The notes beneath the pieces were generated by a model. That model was not told the DNA's origin. It worked only from the letters and a program-made list of their open reading frames with translations, and did no database searches. Below are positions 25,454 to 33,792 of a DNA stretch of 33,882 nt, in pieces (within the stretch, counting starts at the first letter, position 1; each line of letters starts with the position of its first letter). The stretch spans positions 1 to 33,882 of the forward strand of contig NZ_MUGT01000090.1 in assembly GCF_002217205.1 (NCBI RefSeq), in the 5' to 3' direction. A program made the position numbers and the translations under genes. The DNA comes from Flavobacterium branchiophilum NBRC 15030 = ATCC 35035 (GTDB taxonomy: Bacteria; Bacteroidota; Bacteroidia; Flavobacteriales; Flavobacteriaceae).

Positions 25454-25491
25454 TTGTTTTGTTTAAATTTTTTGTATTTTTGTTAAACAAT
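25454..25491 (+). promoter_or_regulatory. crtI promoter with overlapping palindromic operator
   Basis: TTG (25454-25456), an 18-base spacer and TATTTTTG (25475-25482) form a good Bacteroidetes promoter. The palindrome TTTGTT-A-AACAAT (25479-25491, one mismatch) starts on the TTTG of the -7 box, just as at merR. A second half-like site, TTTGTTTAAA, lies at about 25458-25467, roughly two helix turns upstream. Bound protein here would block RNA polymerase. Confidence 0.65.
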
Positions 25492-25499
25492 TTTAAACC

Positions 25500-26957
25500 A
25501 TGAAAAAAACAATACATATTATTGGATCTGGATTTGCATCATTATCTGCAGCTTGTTATTTAGCAAAAGCTGGACATGATGTAAGCATTTTTGAAAAAAA
25601 CGACAGTATAGGCGGTCGTGCCAGGCAACTAAAAGCTGAAGGATTCACATTTGATATGGGGCCAAGTTGGTATTGGATGCCCGATGTTTTTGAACGATTT
25701 TTCAATGATTTTGGTAAAAAAACATCCGATTATTATGAACTTATAAAATTATCACCCGCTTATAACGTTTATTTTGGTATAAATGATGCAATAACTATTG
25801 AAGATGAATTATCAAAAATAAAAGAAAAATTTGAAACCATCGAAAAAGGGAGTGCTTCAAAATTACAAGAATTTATAGACAAAGCAAAATCAAATTATGA
25901 CATTGCAATAAAAGATTTGGTGTACCAACCTGGTGTTTCTCCTTTAGAATTGATATCGAGTAAAACAATACCCAAACTGGGGCAGTTTTTTGGTAATATA
26001 AAAAATGATGTGCGAAAAAATTTTAAAAACAAAAAATTAGCTCAAATTTTAGAATTTCCAGTGCTATTTTTGGGAGCAAAACCAGCAGACACCCCATCGT
26101 TTTATAACTTTATGAATTATGCAGATTTTGGATTGGGTACTTGGCACCCTAAAACAGGGATGTTTGATGTAGTGATGGCCTTACAAAAACTGGCATTAGA
26201 GTTGGGGGTTTCTATAAAAACGAATGCCAACGTTTCCAAAATAATTGTAGAAAACAAAACTGCTAAAGGCTTGATTGTTAATGGAATAAAACACTATGCA
26301 GATGTTGTTTTGAGTGGTGCAGACTACCACCACACCGAAACTTTGTTGGAGGAGTCCGAAAGAGCTTATTCTGAACGCTATTGGAATAGTAGGGTTTTTG
26401 CTCCAAGTTCATTACTGTTTTATGTTGGGTTTAATAAAAAAATAAACATTACGCATCACGCTTTGTTTTTTGATGTTGATTTTGAAGCTCATGCTCAAGA
26501 CATTTATGACAACCCCAATTGGCCAAAAGAGCCTTTGTTTTATGCAAACTTTCCATCAAAAACAGATAAAACTGCGGCTCCAGATGGAATGGAAACGGGT
26601 TTTTTTCTTATTCCATTAGCACCTGGAATTATTGATAGTCCTGAATTGCACGACAAATATTTTGATATTATCATGTCGAGATTTGAAAAAATTACACAAC
26701 AAAGTATTAAAGACAGCATCGTGTTTAAAAAATCGTATTGTAAAAATGATTTTATAAACGATTACAATTCTTACAAAGGCAACGCTTATGGTATGGCAAA
26801 TACCTTATTACAAACTGCTTTTTTGAGACCCAAAATAAAGAGTAAAAAAATAAAACATTTGTATTTTGCAGGACAATTAACCGTTCCAGGGCCAGGAGTG
26901 CCACCAGCATTGATATCAGGTAAACTAGCTGCTGCATTGATCAACAAGCATATTTAA
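25500..26957 (+). CDS. crtI: Phytoene desaturase (lycopene-forming type)
   Basis: The 485-residue FAD enzyme converts phytoene to lycopene. The N-terminal FAD-binding fold is HIIGSGFASLSAACYLA (6-22), with the second Gly-rich block SIGGRA. FDMGPSWYWMPDVFERFF near 51-68 and the C-terminal FAGQLTVPGPGVPPALISGK near 460-479 are signatures of the CrtI family. The gene starts at an ATG about 10 bases after the operator and is followed 16 bases later by crtB. The number of desaturation steps cannot be read from sequence, but a CrtY in the cluster implies lycopene as product. Confidence 0.96.
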   Translation: MKKTIHIIGSGFASLSAACYLAKAGHDVSIFEKNDSIGGRARQLKAEGFTFDMGPSWYWMPDVFERFFNDFGKKTSDYYELIKLSPAYNVYFGINDAITIEDELSKIKEKFETIEKGSASKLQEFIDKAKSNYDIAIKDLVYQPGVSPLELISSKTIPKLGQFFGNIKNDVRKNFKNKKLAQILEFPVLFLGAKPADTPSFYNFMNYADFGLGTWHPKTGMFDVVMALQKLALELGVSIKTNANVSKIIVENKTAKGLIVNGIKHYADVVLSGADYHHTETLLEESERAYSERYWNSRVFAPSSLLFYVGFNKKINITHHALFFDVDFEAHAQDIYDNPNWPKEPLFYANFPSKTDKTAAPDGMETGFFLIPLAPGIIDSPELHDKYFDIIMSRFEKITQQSIKDSIVFKKSYCKNDFINDYNSYKGNAYGMANTLLQTAFLRPKIKSKKIKHLYFAGQLTVPGPGVPPALISGKLAAALINKHI

Positions 26958-26973
26958 CTAAAAAACAGAACCA

Positions 26974-27813
26974 ATGAAATCAATATTTGAAAACGTTTCA
27001 AACAAATGTAGTATTATAACTACTAAATTATATAGTACTTCCTTTTCAACAGCAGTCAAACTGTTGTCGCCAAGTATTAGACAAGACATATACAACATTT
27101 ACGGTTTTGTAAGATTTGCAGACGAAATTGTTGATACATTTCATGATTATGATCAAGAAAAATTATTTACTAAATTTGAAAACGATTTAGAAGAAGCGCT
27201 ATCAGACAAAATTAGTTTGAATCCTATATTAAATGCTTTTCAAGCAACGGTTCACAAACATCATATTCCAAAAGAAATGATTGATTCATTTATGAAAAGT
27301 ATGCGATTAGATTTATATAAAAAAACATATAATACGAAAGAAGAATACGAAAATTATATTTACGGATCAGCAGATGTAGTAGGATTGATGTGCTTAAAAG
27401 TATTTGTAAAAGGCAACGATACCCAATTTAACGAACTACAATCGGCGGCTATGAAATTAGGTTCTGCATTTCAAAAAGTAAATTTTTTAAGGGATTTGAA
27501 AGCCGATTATGAAGATTTAAGCAGAAGTTATTTTCCGAATACAGATTTGAATCAACTGGATGATTTGTCGAAGAAAAAAATAATAGACGAAATAGAAGCC
27601 GATTTTAAAGCTGGTTTTGACGGAATTGTACATTTGCCCATTGAAGCAAAATTTGGTGTTTATACTGCTTATATTTATTACAAAAAATTACTTTCAAAAC
27701 TTAAAAATACTCCTTCGTCTGAAATTAAAAATACCCGAATTCGAGTTCCTGATTATGAAAAATATGGCTTGTTTGCCAAATGCTATTTCAATTATAAATT
27801 CAATTTAATTTAA
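26974..27813 (+). CDS. crtB: Phytoene synthase
   Basis: The 279-residue enzyme condenses two geranylgeranyl diphosphates to phytoene. The first Asp-rich motif is DEIVD (50-54) and the second is DLKAD (174-178), inside QKVNFLRDLKADYEDLSRSY. YGFVRFADEIVD and YIYGSADVVGLM are also family signatures. It lies 16 bases after crtI and 13 before crtZ, in one operon. GGPP synthase is not in the window. Confidence 0.96.
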   Translation: MKSIFENVSNKCSIITTKLYSTSFSTAVKLLSPSIRQDIYNIYGFVRFADEIVDTFHDYDQEKLFTKFENDLEEALSDKISLNPILNAFQATVHKHHIPKEMIDSFMKSMRLDLYKKTYNTKEEYENYIYGSADVVGLMCLKVFVKGNDTQFNELQSAAMKLGSAFQKVNFLRDLKADYEDLSRSYFPNTDLNQLDDLSKKKIIDEIEADFKAGFDGIVHLPIEAKFGVYTAYIYYKKLLSKLKNTPSSEIKNTRIRVPDYEKYGLFAKCYFNYKFNLI

Positions 27814-27826
27814 AAATTTACTCAAA

Positions 27827-28270
27827 ATGTTTTTACATATATCAGTTTTTATCTGCACTTTTTTTATTATGGAATTTATGGCTTGGTTCAGCCACAAATA
27901 CATTATGCACGGTTTTTTATGGGTTTTACATGCCGATCATCATAAAAAAGACCATGATTCTTGGTTTGAACGTAATGATGCTTTTTTTATATTTTATGCT
28001 GTTGTAAGTATTGTTTTTTTCTTACTATGGCAACATCAAATTTTAAAAATCGGGTTGGCCATTGGGTTGGGTATTTTTGCTTATGGATTGGCTTATTTTA
28101 TGGTGCATGATATTTTTATTCACCAACGATTCAAACTTTTTAGAAATGCGAATGGCAAGTATGCCAAAGCCTTGAGAAGGGCTCATAAAATGCACCACAA
28201 ACATATAGGTAAAGAAGATGGTGAATGCTTTGGTATGTTATTGGTTCCTAAAAAATATTTTAATTCTTAG
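27827..28270 (+). CDS. crtZ: Beta-carotene hydroxylase
   Basis: The 147-residue membrane di-iron hydroxylase converts beta-carotene to zeaxanthin. Conserved His clusters are H23-KYIM-H28, H35-AD-HH(38,39), H94/H99 in VHDIFIH and H120-KM-HH(123,124). Three or four hydrophobic segments fit the membrane model. It ends the merR-crtI-crtB-crtZ unit. Its stop overlaps the converging hydrolase gene by 4 bases. No ketolase (crtW) is present, so zeaxanthin is the likely end product of the locus. Confidence 0.95.
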   Translation: MFLHISVFICTFFIMEFMAWFSHKYIMHGFLWVLHADHHKKDHDSWFERNDAFFIFYAVVSIVFFLLWQHQILKIGLAIGLGIFAYGLAYFMVHDIFIHQRFKLFRNANGKYAKALRRAHKMHHKHIGKEDGECFGMLLVPKKYFNS

Positions 28271-29157
28271 TTTAAAATAAAAGCCTCCATTTTTTGATAC
28301 AAATCTTCGTCGTGCAAGCCATGACCAAGATTTTTTGTTTTTATAAAAGTAGCTTTTGGATGCCCTTTTACTATTTTATAAGCCTCATTTACGTGCACAA
28401 TTGCATCGTCTTCATCATGAATGATTAAAGTTGAAGTGTTGATATTTTGTGATAATTTTGCCATAGAAAAATCATCAATACTGGTTTTTATTTTAGTCAA
28501 AAAATGATTTTGTAAATATTTTTTCAACACATTTTGATACCCCATCATAGTACAATAATGATCAATTAAAGTTTGTAAATCAGATGGTGCACCCAACAAA
28601 ACCATTTTTTTTATCAATGGATTTTGATTCAAATGCTGGTAATGAATACATGTTGCCCCTCCAATAGAGTGCCCAATTAGAATAGTTGGATTGTATTTTT
28701 GTGTACACACCTCTAAAAATCGAGTATATTTAGGTACATTAAACTCATTTCCCGACGACATTCCATGTGCGGGAGCATCAATAGCTACAATGGTTTTGCC
28801 TGTTTTTTTCAGAAAAGGCAACATTTTTTTCCATCGAGCGGGATTACTTTCCCAACCATGAACCAACATAATGATGTCTGCATTGCCTTTCCAAATATAG
28901 GCATGAAAAGTTTCCCCATCCGACAGAAATTGTTCTATCTGACAAGATTGTAATGTTTTGGGTAATTTATTGGAATTGAATTTTCCTTTTCGGGGCCTAC
29001 TAAATAATTGATAGGCTATTAAAGCTGCTTTTTTGGGTTGAACAATACTTAACAAATTTAAGGATTGACCAATCACTTTGATGAATATTTTTCTACTAAA
29101 TGTTTTCAATTTCACTTTAAAAATCAGATAAAAAAACCCCGAAATAACGGGGTTCAA
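28267..29157 (-). CDS. Alpha/beta hydrolase
   Basis: The product is up to 296 residues. LVHGWESNPARW near 98-109 forms the oxyanion region, the nucleophile is S164 in IGHSIGG, the acid is probably in IIHDEDDAIVH near 245-255, and the catalytic His is in LGHGLHD near the C-terminus. AAIDAPAHGMS-like sequence before the nucleophile elbow is typical of serine hydrolases. The substrate is unknown. The ATG at 29157 lies on top of a strong terminator hairpin (29130-29155), so the first residues MNPVISGFFYL would be coded by the stem. A GTG at 29115 (giving a product beginning KLKTFSRK after the start) is an alternative start. Confidence 0.88.
   Translation of the reverse strand: MNPVISGFFYLIFKVKLKTFSRKIFIKVIGQSLNLLSIVQPKKAALIAYQLFSRPRKGKFNSNKLPKTLQSCQIEQFLSDGETFHAYIWKGNADIIMLVHGWESNPARWKKMLPFLKKTGKTIVAIDAPAHGMSSGNEFNVPKYTRFLEVCTQKYNPTILIGHSIGGATCIHYQHLNQNPLIKKMVLLGAPSDLQTLIDHYCTMMGYQNVLKKYLQNHFLTKIKTSIDDFSMAKLSQNINTSTLIIHDEDDAIVHVNEAYKIVKGHPKATFIKTKNLGHGLHDEDLYQKMEAFILN
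29130..29156 (-). terminator. Intrinsic terminator after the zinc-ribbon-like gene
   Basis: On the minus strand GAACCCCG pairs with CGGGGTT around TTATTT, and a run of six T follows. It lies just past the stop of the gene at 29162. It overlaps the first ATG of the hydrolase gene. Confidence 0.82.
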
Positions 29158-29161
29158 ATGA

Positions 29162-29941
29162 TTAAATTTTGGAAAATAGTTGTTCCATTTTTTCTTTTTC
29201 TTCTTCGGCTAAAACGCTATCAACCAAAATTCTTCCTGAATGTTCGTCAATTAATATTTTCTTTCTAGCTGCAATTTCAACTTGTGTTTGTGGCGGAATA
29301 GTAAAAAACGAACCCGCAGAAGCTCCTCTTTCAATTGATACAACTGCTAAACCATTTCTTACACTAGAACGAATCCTTTTATAGGCAGACAACAATCTGT
29401 CTTCAATTTGAGCTTCAAATTCTGCTGATTTTTCCATCAAAAAGCTTTCTTCTTTTTGCGTTTCGGCCATTATATCATTTAACTCTGCTTTTTTGTGTGT
29501 CAAGTGGTTGCTTTTTTGTTCTAATCTTTCTTTTGATTCTGCAATTACTTGTTTTTTATGTTCCATCGAAGCTTTCATTTCTTTGATGTGCTTTTCAGCC
29601 AATTGGATTTCAAGTTCTTGATATTCAACCTCTTTGGTTAGCGAGTTAAACTCTCTGTTATTTCTAACTGTTTCTTGTTGTTTGGTATATTTTTTAATTG
29701 ACTCTTGATGACCCAAAATGGCATTTTTTTTGGCTTTGACTTGTTCGTCAATCACTTCTAAATCACTTTTTAGTTTGTCTAATCTCGAACTCAAACCAGC
29801 AACTTCATCTTCCAGATCCTCTACTTCCAAAGGCAATTCACCTCTAACATTTCGAATTTCATCAATTCTTGTATCAATTAATTGTAAATCATAAATGGCT
29901 CTTAATTTGTCTTCGACACTTAATTCTTTTGTATTTCCCAT
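29162..29941 (-). CDS. Coiled-coil protein with Cys-less C4-type zinc-ribbon-like domain
   Basis: The 259-residue protein begins with a long charged coiled coil (about 10-185, including ELEIQLAEKHIKEMKASM). The C-terminal segment SIERGASAGSFFTIPPQTQV and DEHSGRILVD matches the C4-type zinc ribbon of this family, except that the four Cys positions are occupied by Ala or Ser. The fold is therefore recognisable but metal binding is unlikely. It is five bases downstream of the nif3-like gene and probably in the same transcript. The role is unknown; proteins of the family have been proposed to bind RNA or act with ribosome-related partners. Confidence 0.88.
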   Translation of the reverse strand: MGNTKELSVEDKLRAIYDLQLIDTRIDEIRNVRGELPLEVEDLEDEVAGLSSRLDKLKSDLEVIDEQVKAKKNAILGHQESIKKYTKQQETVRNNREFNSLTKEVEYQELEIQLAEKHIKEMKASMEHKKQVIAESKERLEQKSNHLTHKKAELNDIMAETQKEESFLMEKSAEFEAQIEDRLLSAYKRIRSSVRNGLAVVSIERGASAGSFFTIPPQTQVEIAARKKILIDEHSGRILVDSVLAEEEKEKMEQLFSKI

Positions 29942-29946
29942 AATCT

Positions 29947-31062
29947 TTATAAGTACTTAACTGGATTTGTATTTTCTTTTGATAACATGATACCGCCTTT
30001 GGGCAATAAGTCTGCAAAATTAATGATTTTTTTCGTAAGATAATCAAATATATAATTTTTTGTGAATCTTTCGCTCTCAAAATGTCCAATATCTACTAAA
30101 ATCAACTTGTTTTCTGCTTCATAATATTGGTGGTATTTCAAATCTGCCGTCAAAAACACATCTGCCCCAGCACTTATGGCATTAGAAATAGCAAAACTAC
30201 CCGAACCGCCCAAAACAGCAATTTTTTGCACTTTTTTGTCGGTGTTACCAGAGTATCTAATCCCCTCTGCTCCCATTAATTGTTTTACCATTTTCAGAAA
30301 TGCAAGTCCGTCCATTGGTTTTTCTAACTTGCCTATCATGCCTAAACCTATATTTTGATGTACATTTTGGGTTTCGTAAATTTCATAAGCCACCTCTTCG
30401 TAAATGTGATTTTGCAATAAAGTTTTGATGATTTTTTGCTCCAAATGTTTTTCAAAAATAACTTCAATTTTCACTTCGTCTGTGGTGGTTACTATGCCTT
30501 TTTGTCCCACAACAGGTTGGCTATTTTCATTGCCTCTATAAGTAGAAAATCCTGAACTATTAAAACTAAATTGATCATAATTACCTATATTTCCTGCACC
30601 CGCTTCAAATAATGAATGACGAATTAATGCAGCATTTTCTGGCGTAGTATAAGTTATTAATTTTCGGATGTATTGCTTTTTTGGTATCAAAATAGAGGTG
30701 TTTTGTAGCCCCAATTGGTTACAAAATATTTTATTAACTCCTTCTTGGTGGTTGTCTAAAGCTGTATGCACGGCATATATTGCAATATCGTTTTTGATGG
30801 CTTTCATTACGGTTCGTTCCACATAATTTTTGCCCGTCCATTTTTTAATGCCCGAAAACAGAATGGGATGAAAGCAAACAATCAGGTTACAATTGCAGCT
30901 TATTGCCTCATTTACAACACTTTCAATAGCGTCATGGCAAACTAAAATTCCGGTAGCTTCTAAATCTGCCTGCCCTACAATGAGCCCTACGTTATCAAAA
31001 TCTTCGGCATAGCCTAAAGGAGCCATTTCCTCTAAAATCGAAATAATTTCTGAAATTTTCAT
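29947..31062 (-). CDS. Nif3-like dinuclear metal-centre protein
   Basis: The 371-residue protein belongs to the Nif3/YqfO/YbgI family, toroid-forming hexamers with a two-metal centre. Metal-ligand blocks are VCFHPILFSG near 62-71, AVHTALDN near 96-103 and VDIGHFESE near 325-333. The inserted middle domain (about 125-240) is the PII-like part seen in long members. The ATG at 31062 begins MKISEIISILEEMAP, the usual N-terminus. The biochemical function is unsettled; GTP cyclohydrolase type 2 labels are not supported by anything visible. It is followed directly by the zinc-ribbon-like gene. Confidence 0.93.
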   Translation of the reverse strand: MKISEIISILEEMAPLGYAEDFDNVGLIVGQADLEATGILVCHDAIESVVNEAISCNCNLIVCFHPILFSGIKKWTGKNYVERTVMKAIKNDIAIYAVHTALDNHQEGVNKIFCNQLGLQNTSILIPKKQYIRKLITYTTPENAALIRHSLFEAGAGNIGNYDQFSFNSSGFSTYRGNENSQPVVGQKGIVTTTDEVKIEVIFEKHLEQKIIKTLLQNHIYEEVAYEIYETQNVHQNIGLGMIGKLEKPMDGLAFLKMVKQLMGAEGIRYSGNTDKKVQKIAVLGGSGSFAISNAISAGADVFLTADLKYHQYYEAENKLILVDIGHFESERFTKNYIFDYLTKKIINFADLLPKGGIMLSKENTNPVKYL

Positions 31063-31385
31063 ATCTAATTAAAATACAAATTAACGAAAAATTCTGTTAT
31101 ATATTGTAAAAAAAAGCTAATTTCGTGGCTTGAAATATTTTTTATTTGAAATTGTTTAAAAAAAAATCTATTCATAAAAGCATTTTGATAGTAATATGAT
31201 ATGTCGTTTGGTTAAAATCAAATCATTAATATGAAATGTATTATATTTTTAACCACAATGTCCATTGCATCAAAATCTCATGTAAATGCTTCAAGTTAAT
31301 CAAATTTTGGATTAAAAAATAATATTTTTTTTATAAATTTAATTTTTTTAATTCAAATTATTTATTTTTAAATACAAATATAATT
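31063..31385. other. A/T-rich gap between nif3 and lpxK
   Basis: About 320 bases, very A/T-rich. The only coding-like item is a 22-codon frame (31231-31299), MKCIIFLTTMSIASKSHVNASS, which resembles the start of a signal peptide followed by a stop. I see no other gene, hairpin terminator or clear promoter for lpxK. Confidence 0.4.
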
Positions 31386-32456
31386 ATGATACTGCTTATT
31401 AGATATATATTATTCCCAATTGCAATGCTATATGACATGATTACACGGGTAAGAAATTTTTTGTTTGACAAAAATATATTAAAATCTTATTCGTTTGATA
31501 TTCCTATAATTGCAGTAGGAAATTTAAGTGTTGGAGGAACTGGCAAATCGCCTCAAATAGAATACTTAATCCGTTTGTTGGCACCACATTTTAAGCTTGC
31601 AACTTTGAGTCGGGGGTATAAACGTCGAACAAAAGGTTTTGTAATTGCTCGACAAGGCATTGATTATCAAGACATTGGAGACGAACCATTTCAATTTTTT
31701 CATAAATTCAAAAACATAATTGTAGCCGTAGATGCTCATAGAAAAAATGGCATTGAACAATTGTTACATCTGCCCAAAAAGCCTGAAATTATTTTATTGG
31801 ACGATGCCTATCAGCACCGAAAAATAAAGGCTGGATTGTATATATTGCTAACAACTTACGACGAATTATATTACAAAGATTGGATATTGCCCACTGGCAA
31901 TTTAAGGGAGGCAACATCTGGAGCGGATAGGGCATGTATCATTATTGTAACTAAATGTCCTAATCAACTATCTGATTATGAAATGAATATCTTAAAAAAA
32001 GCCCTAAAATTAAAGCCTCACCAACAACTATTTTTTAGTAAAATACAATACCATGAAGCTATTTGTTCAAACGAGCAAAACATTCCAATATCTAGCATTA
32101 AAGCTGAAAAAAAATTATTATTAGCGGGTATTGCCAAACCAAAGTTCTTTTTTGATTATTTGAAAAATGAAAACGACATTTTACTGACTTATCCAGACCA
32201 TCATGCTTTTAGCGAAAAAGATATTGATTTAATACTCGAAAAAGCCAATGGCATGAAAATCATAACAACAGAAAAAGACTACGTTAGATTGATGGATAAA
32301 TTACCTCAAAACCAATTGTTTTATGTACCCATTCAATCTGAATTTCTACAAAATGCAGCTCAATTTGACCAATACATTATCCAATTTGTACAAACATTTA
32401 GCTCAAATATTGGAGCATCGTATTGTATAAATCATCAGGAGCAAAGGGTTTTGTAA
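31386..32456 (+). CDS. lpxK: Tetraacyldisaccharide 4'-kinase
   Basis: The 356-residue enzyme phosphorylates the 4' position of the lipid A disaccharide at the inner membrane. A short hydrophobic N-terminus (about 1-18) precedes the P-loop region VGNLSVGGTGKSPQ (44-57). RGYKRRTKGF and DDAYQHRKIK are signatures of LpxK, as is LLAGIAKPKFFFDYL near 240. The ATG at 31386 is the first in frame. Its 3' end runs 59 bases into the end of the converging hybrid kinase gene, more than is usual. Confidence 0.95.
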   Translation: MILLIRYILFPIAMLYDMITRVRNFLFDKNILKSYSFDIPIIAVGNLSVGGTGKSPQIEYLIRLLAPHFKLATLSRGYKRRTKGFVIARQGIDYQDIGDEPFQFFHKFKNIIVAVDAHRKNGIEQLLHLPKKPEIILLDDAYQHRKIKAGLYILLTTYDELYYKDWILPTGNLREATSGADRACIIIVTKCPNQLSDYEMNILKKALKLKPHQQLFFSKIQYHEAICSNEQNIPISSIKAEKKLLLAGIAKPKFFFDYLKNENDILLTYPDHHAFSEKDIDLILEKANGMKIITTEKDYVRLMDKLPQNQLFYVPIQSEFLQNAAQFDQYIIQFVQTFSSNIGASYCINHQEQRVL

Positions 32457-33792
32457 CCACGTCGTTCAGTCCATAAGACAACAACATTTCTTTATTTTCG
32501 TTTAAAGAAATAGCTGTTAGTGCAATTACAGGTATTTTTTGATTGAATTCTCTTATTTTTTTTGTAGCAATTGTACCGTTAATTCCTGGCAAATGAATGT
32601 CCATCAAAACCATATCATAATGATTATTTTGCACTTCGGTAATGGCATCTTCACCATTATCTACAATGGTGCACAACACTTTTTTGCTTTCAATCATTTT
32701 TTTGGTTATCATTTGATTGATTTTATTGTCTTCAACCAAAAGTACCCGTTTGCAATTCAAATTAGAGTGGTCAAAAACTTGTTTTGGAGCTTCTATTTGG
32801 CTTTGATTAACCATAAAATCCAAATTGAAAGTAAAACAAGCACCATGTCCTATTTGACTTTCTAAACGAATAGTACCGCCCAATATTTGTATTAAATTCT
32901 TTACAATAGTTAAACCCAATCCTGTTCCCCCATATTTTCTATTAATTTCTACAGAGCCTTGAGAAAAACTTTCAAAAACAGCATCCAACTGTTCTTCTGC
33001 AATGCCAATTCCCGTATCTTTTACCTGAAAACTAATGCTGGCAAGTCCGTTATCTAATCGATGCAATTTGGCACTTAAAACAATCTCGCCATTTTGTGTA
33101 AATTTGATAGAATTATTGATTAAATTTATAAATATTTGAGATAATTTAGTAGAATCACCTATAAGATTCATAGGAATTCTATTATCAATATCTAACTTAA
33201 AAACATTGTGATTTTGAACTGCAATTTTGTGTAATGAATTATAAATATTATTGACAAGTTCTAGTAAATTAAAATTAATTTTTTCTGTTGTAATATTTAA
33301 CGATTCAATTCTACTAGTTTCTAAGATTTCATTAATAAATGTCATCAAATAATTTCCTGAAATTTTTAAAGAATTCAAATACTCCAATTGAGATTCTTTT
33401 GGGTTTTCTTCAAGTAGCAAATGTGTAATACCGTTTATGGCATTTAACGGGGTTCGAAGTTCATGACTTACTGTTGATAAAAATTCTGAACGGGCTTTGC
33501 TTGCTTTTTCAGCTTTTTCTTTAGAAAGTAATAATTCTTTATTTTTTTCCTCTAATAACAAGTTGGTTTGTATTCTTGTTCTGTTGTTTTTATATAAAGT
33601 CCAGCTTAAAAACGACAAAATTGTGATTAGAAAAACAGCCAATATGTTGATTAATTTTTCTGATTTTGTAATGCGGCCCCTTTGATTTTTATCAAAAAAA
33701 TTGTTTTGGGGCATCATTTGAATACTGTCTTGTTGCACCAATTTTTCAAAACCAATTTGTTTTGGAATTGTTATATTTTTTACAAAATACAT
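32398..33792 (-). CDS. Hybrid sensor histidine kinase with a single membrane span
   Basis: The product is 464 residues from the ATG at 33792. One membrane segment lies at about 48-66, followed by a coiled linker (EEKNKELLLSKEKAEKASKA). HisKA has SHELRTPLNAINGI. The HATPase has NLINNSIKFTQNG, DTGIGI and GTGLGLTIVK. A receiver follows with VEDNKINQ, Asp in MVLMDIHLP and TKP. It is distinct from the multi-pass kinases at 435-5900. The frame stays open upstream to 33873 and codes for a signal-peptide-like FIYILLLICFNTYA but has no ATG, GTG or TTG there. The real N-terminus may therefore be longer, or the gene may have lost part of its sensor domain. Confidence 0.85.
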   Translation of the reverse strand: MYFVKNITIPKQIGFEKLVQQDSIQMMPQNNFFDKNQRGRITKSEKLINILAVFLITILSFLSWTLYKNNRTRIQTNLLLEEKNKELLLSKEKAEKASKARSEFLSTVSHELRTPLNAINGITHLLLEENPKESQLEYLNSLKISGNYLMTFINEILETSRIESLNITTEKINFNLLELVNNIYNSLHKIAVQNHNVFKLDIDNRIPMNLIGDSTKLSQIFINLINNSIKFTQNGEIVLSAKLHRLDNGLASISFQVKDTGIGIAEEQLDAVFESFSQGSVEINRKYGGTGLGLTIVKNLIQILGGTIRLESQIGHGACFTFNLDFMVNQSQIEAPKQVFDHSNLNCKRVLLVEDNKINQMITKKMIESKKVLCTIVDNGEDAITEVQNNHYDMVLMDIHLPGINGTIATKKIREFNQKIPVIALTAISLNENKEMLLSYGLNDVVTKPFAPDDLYNTMLQYLS

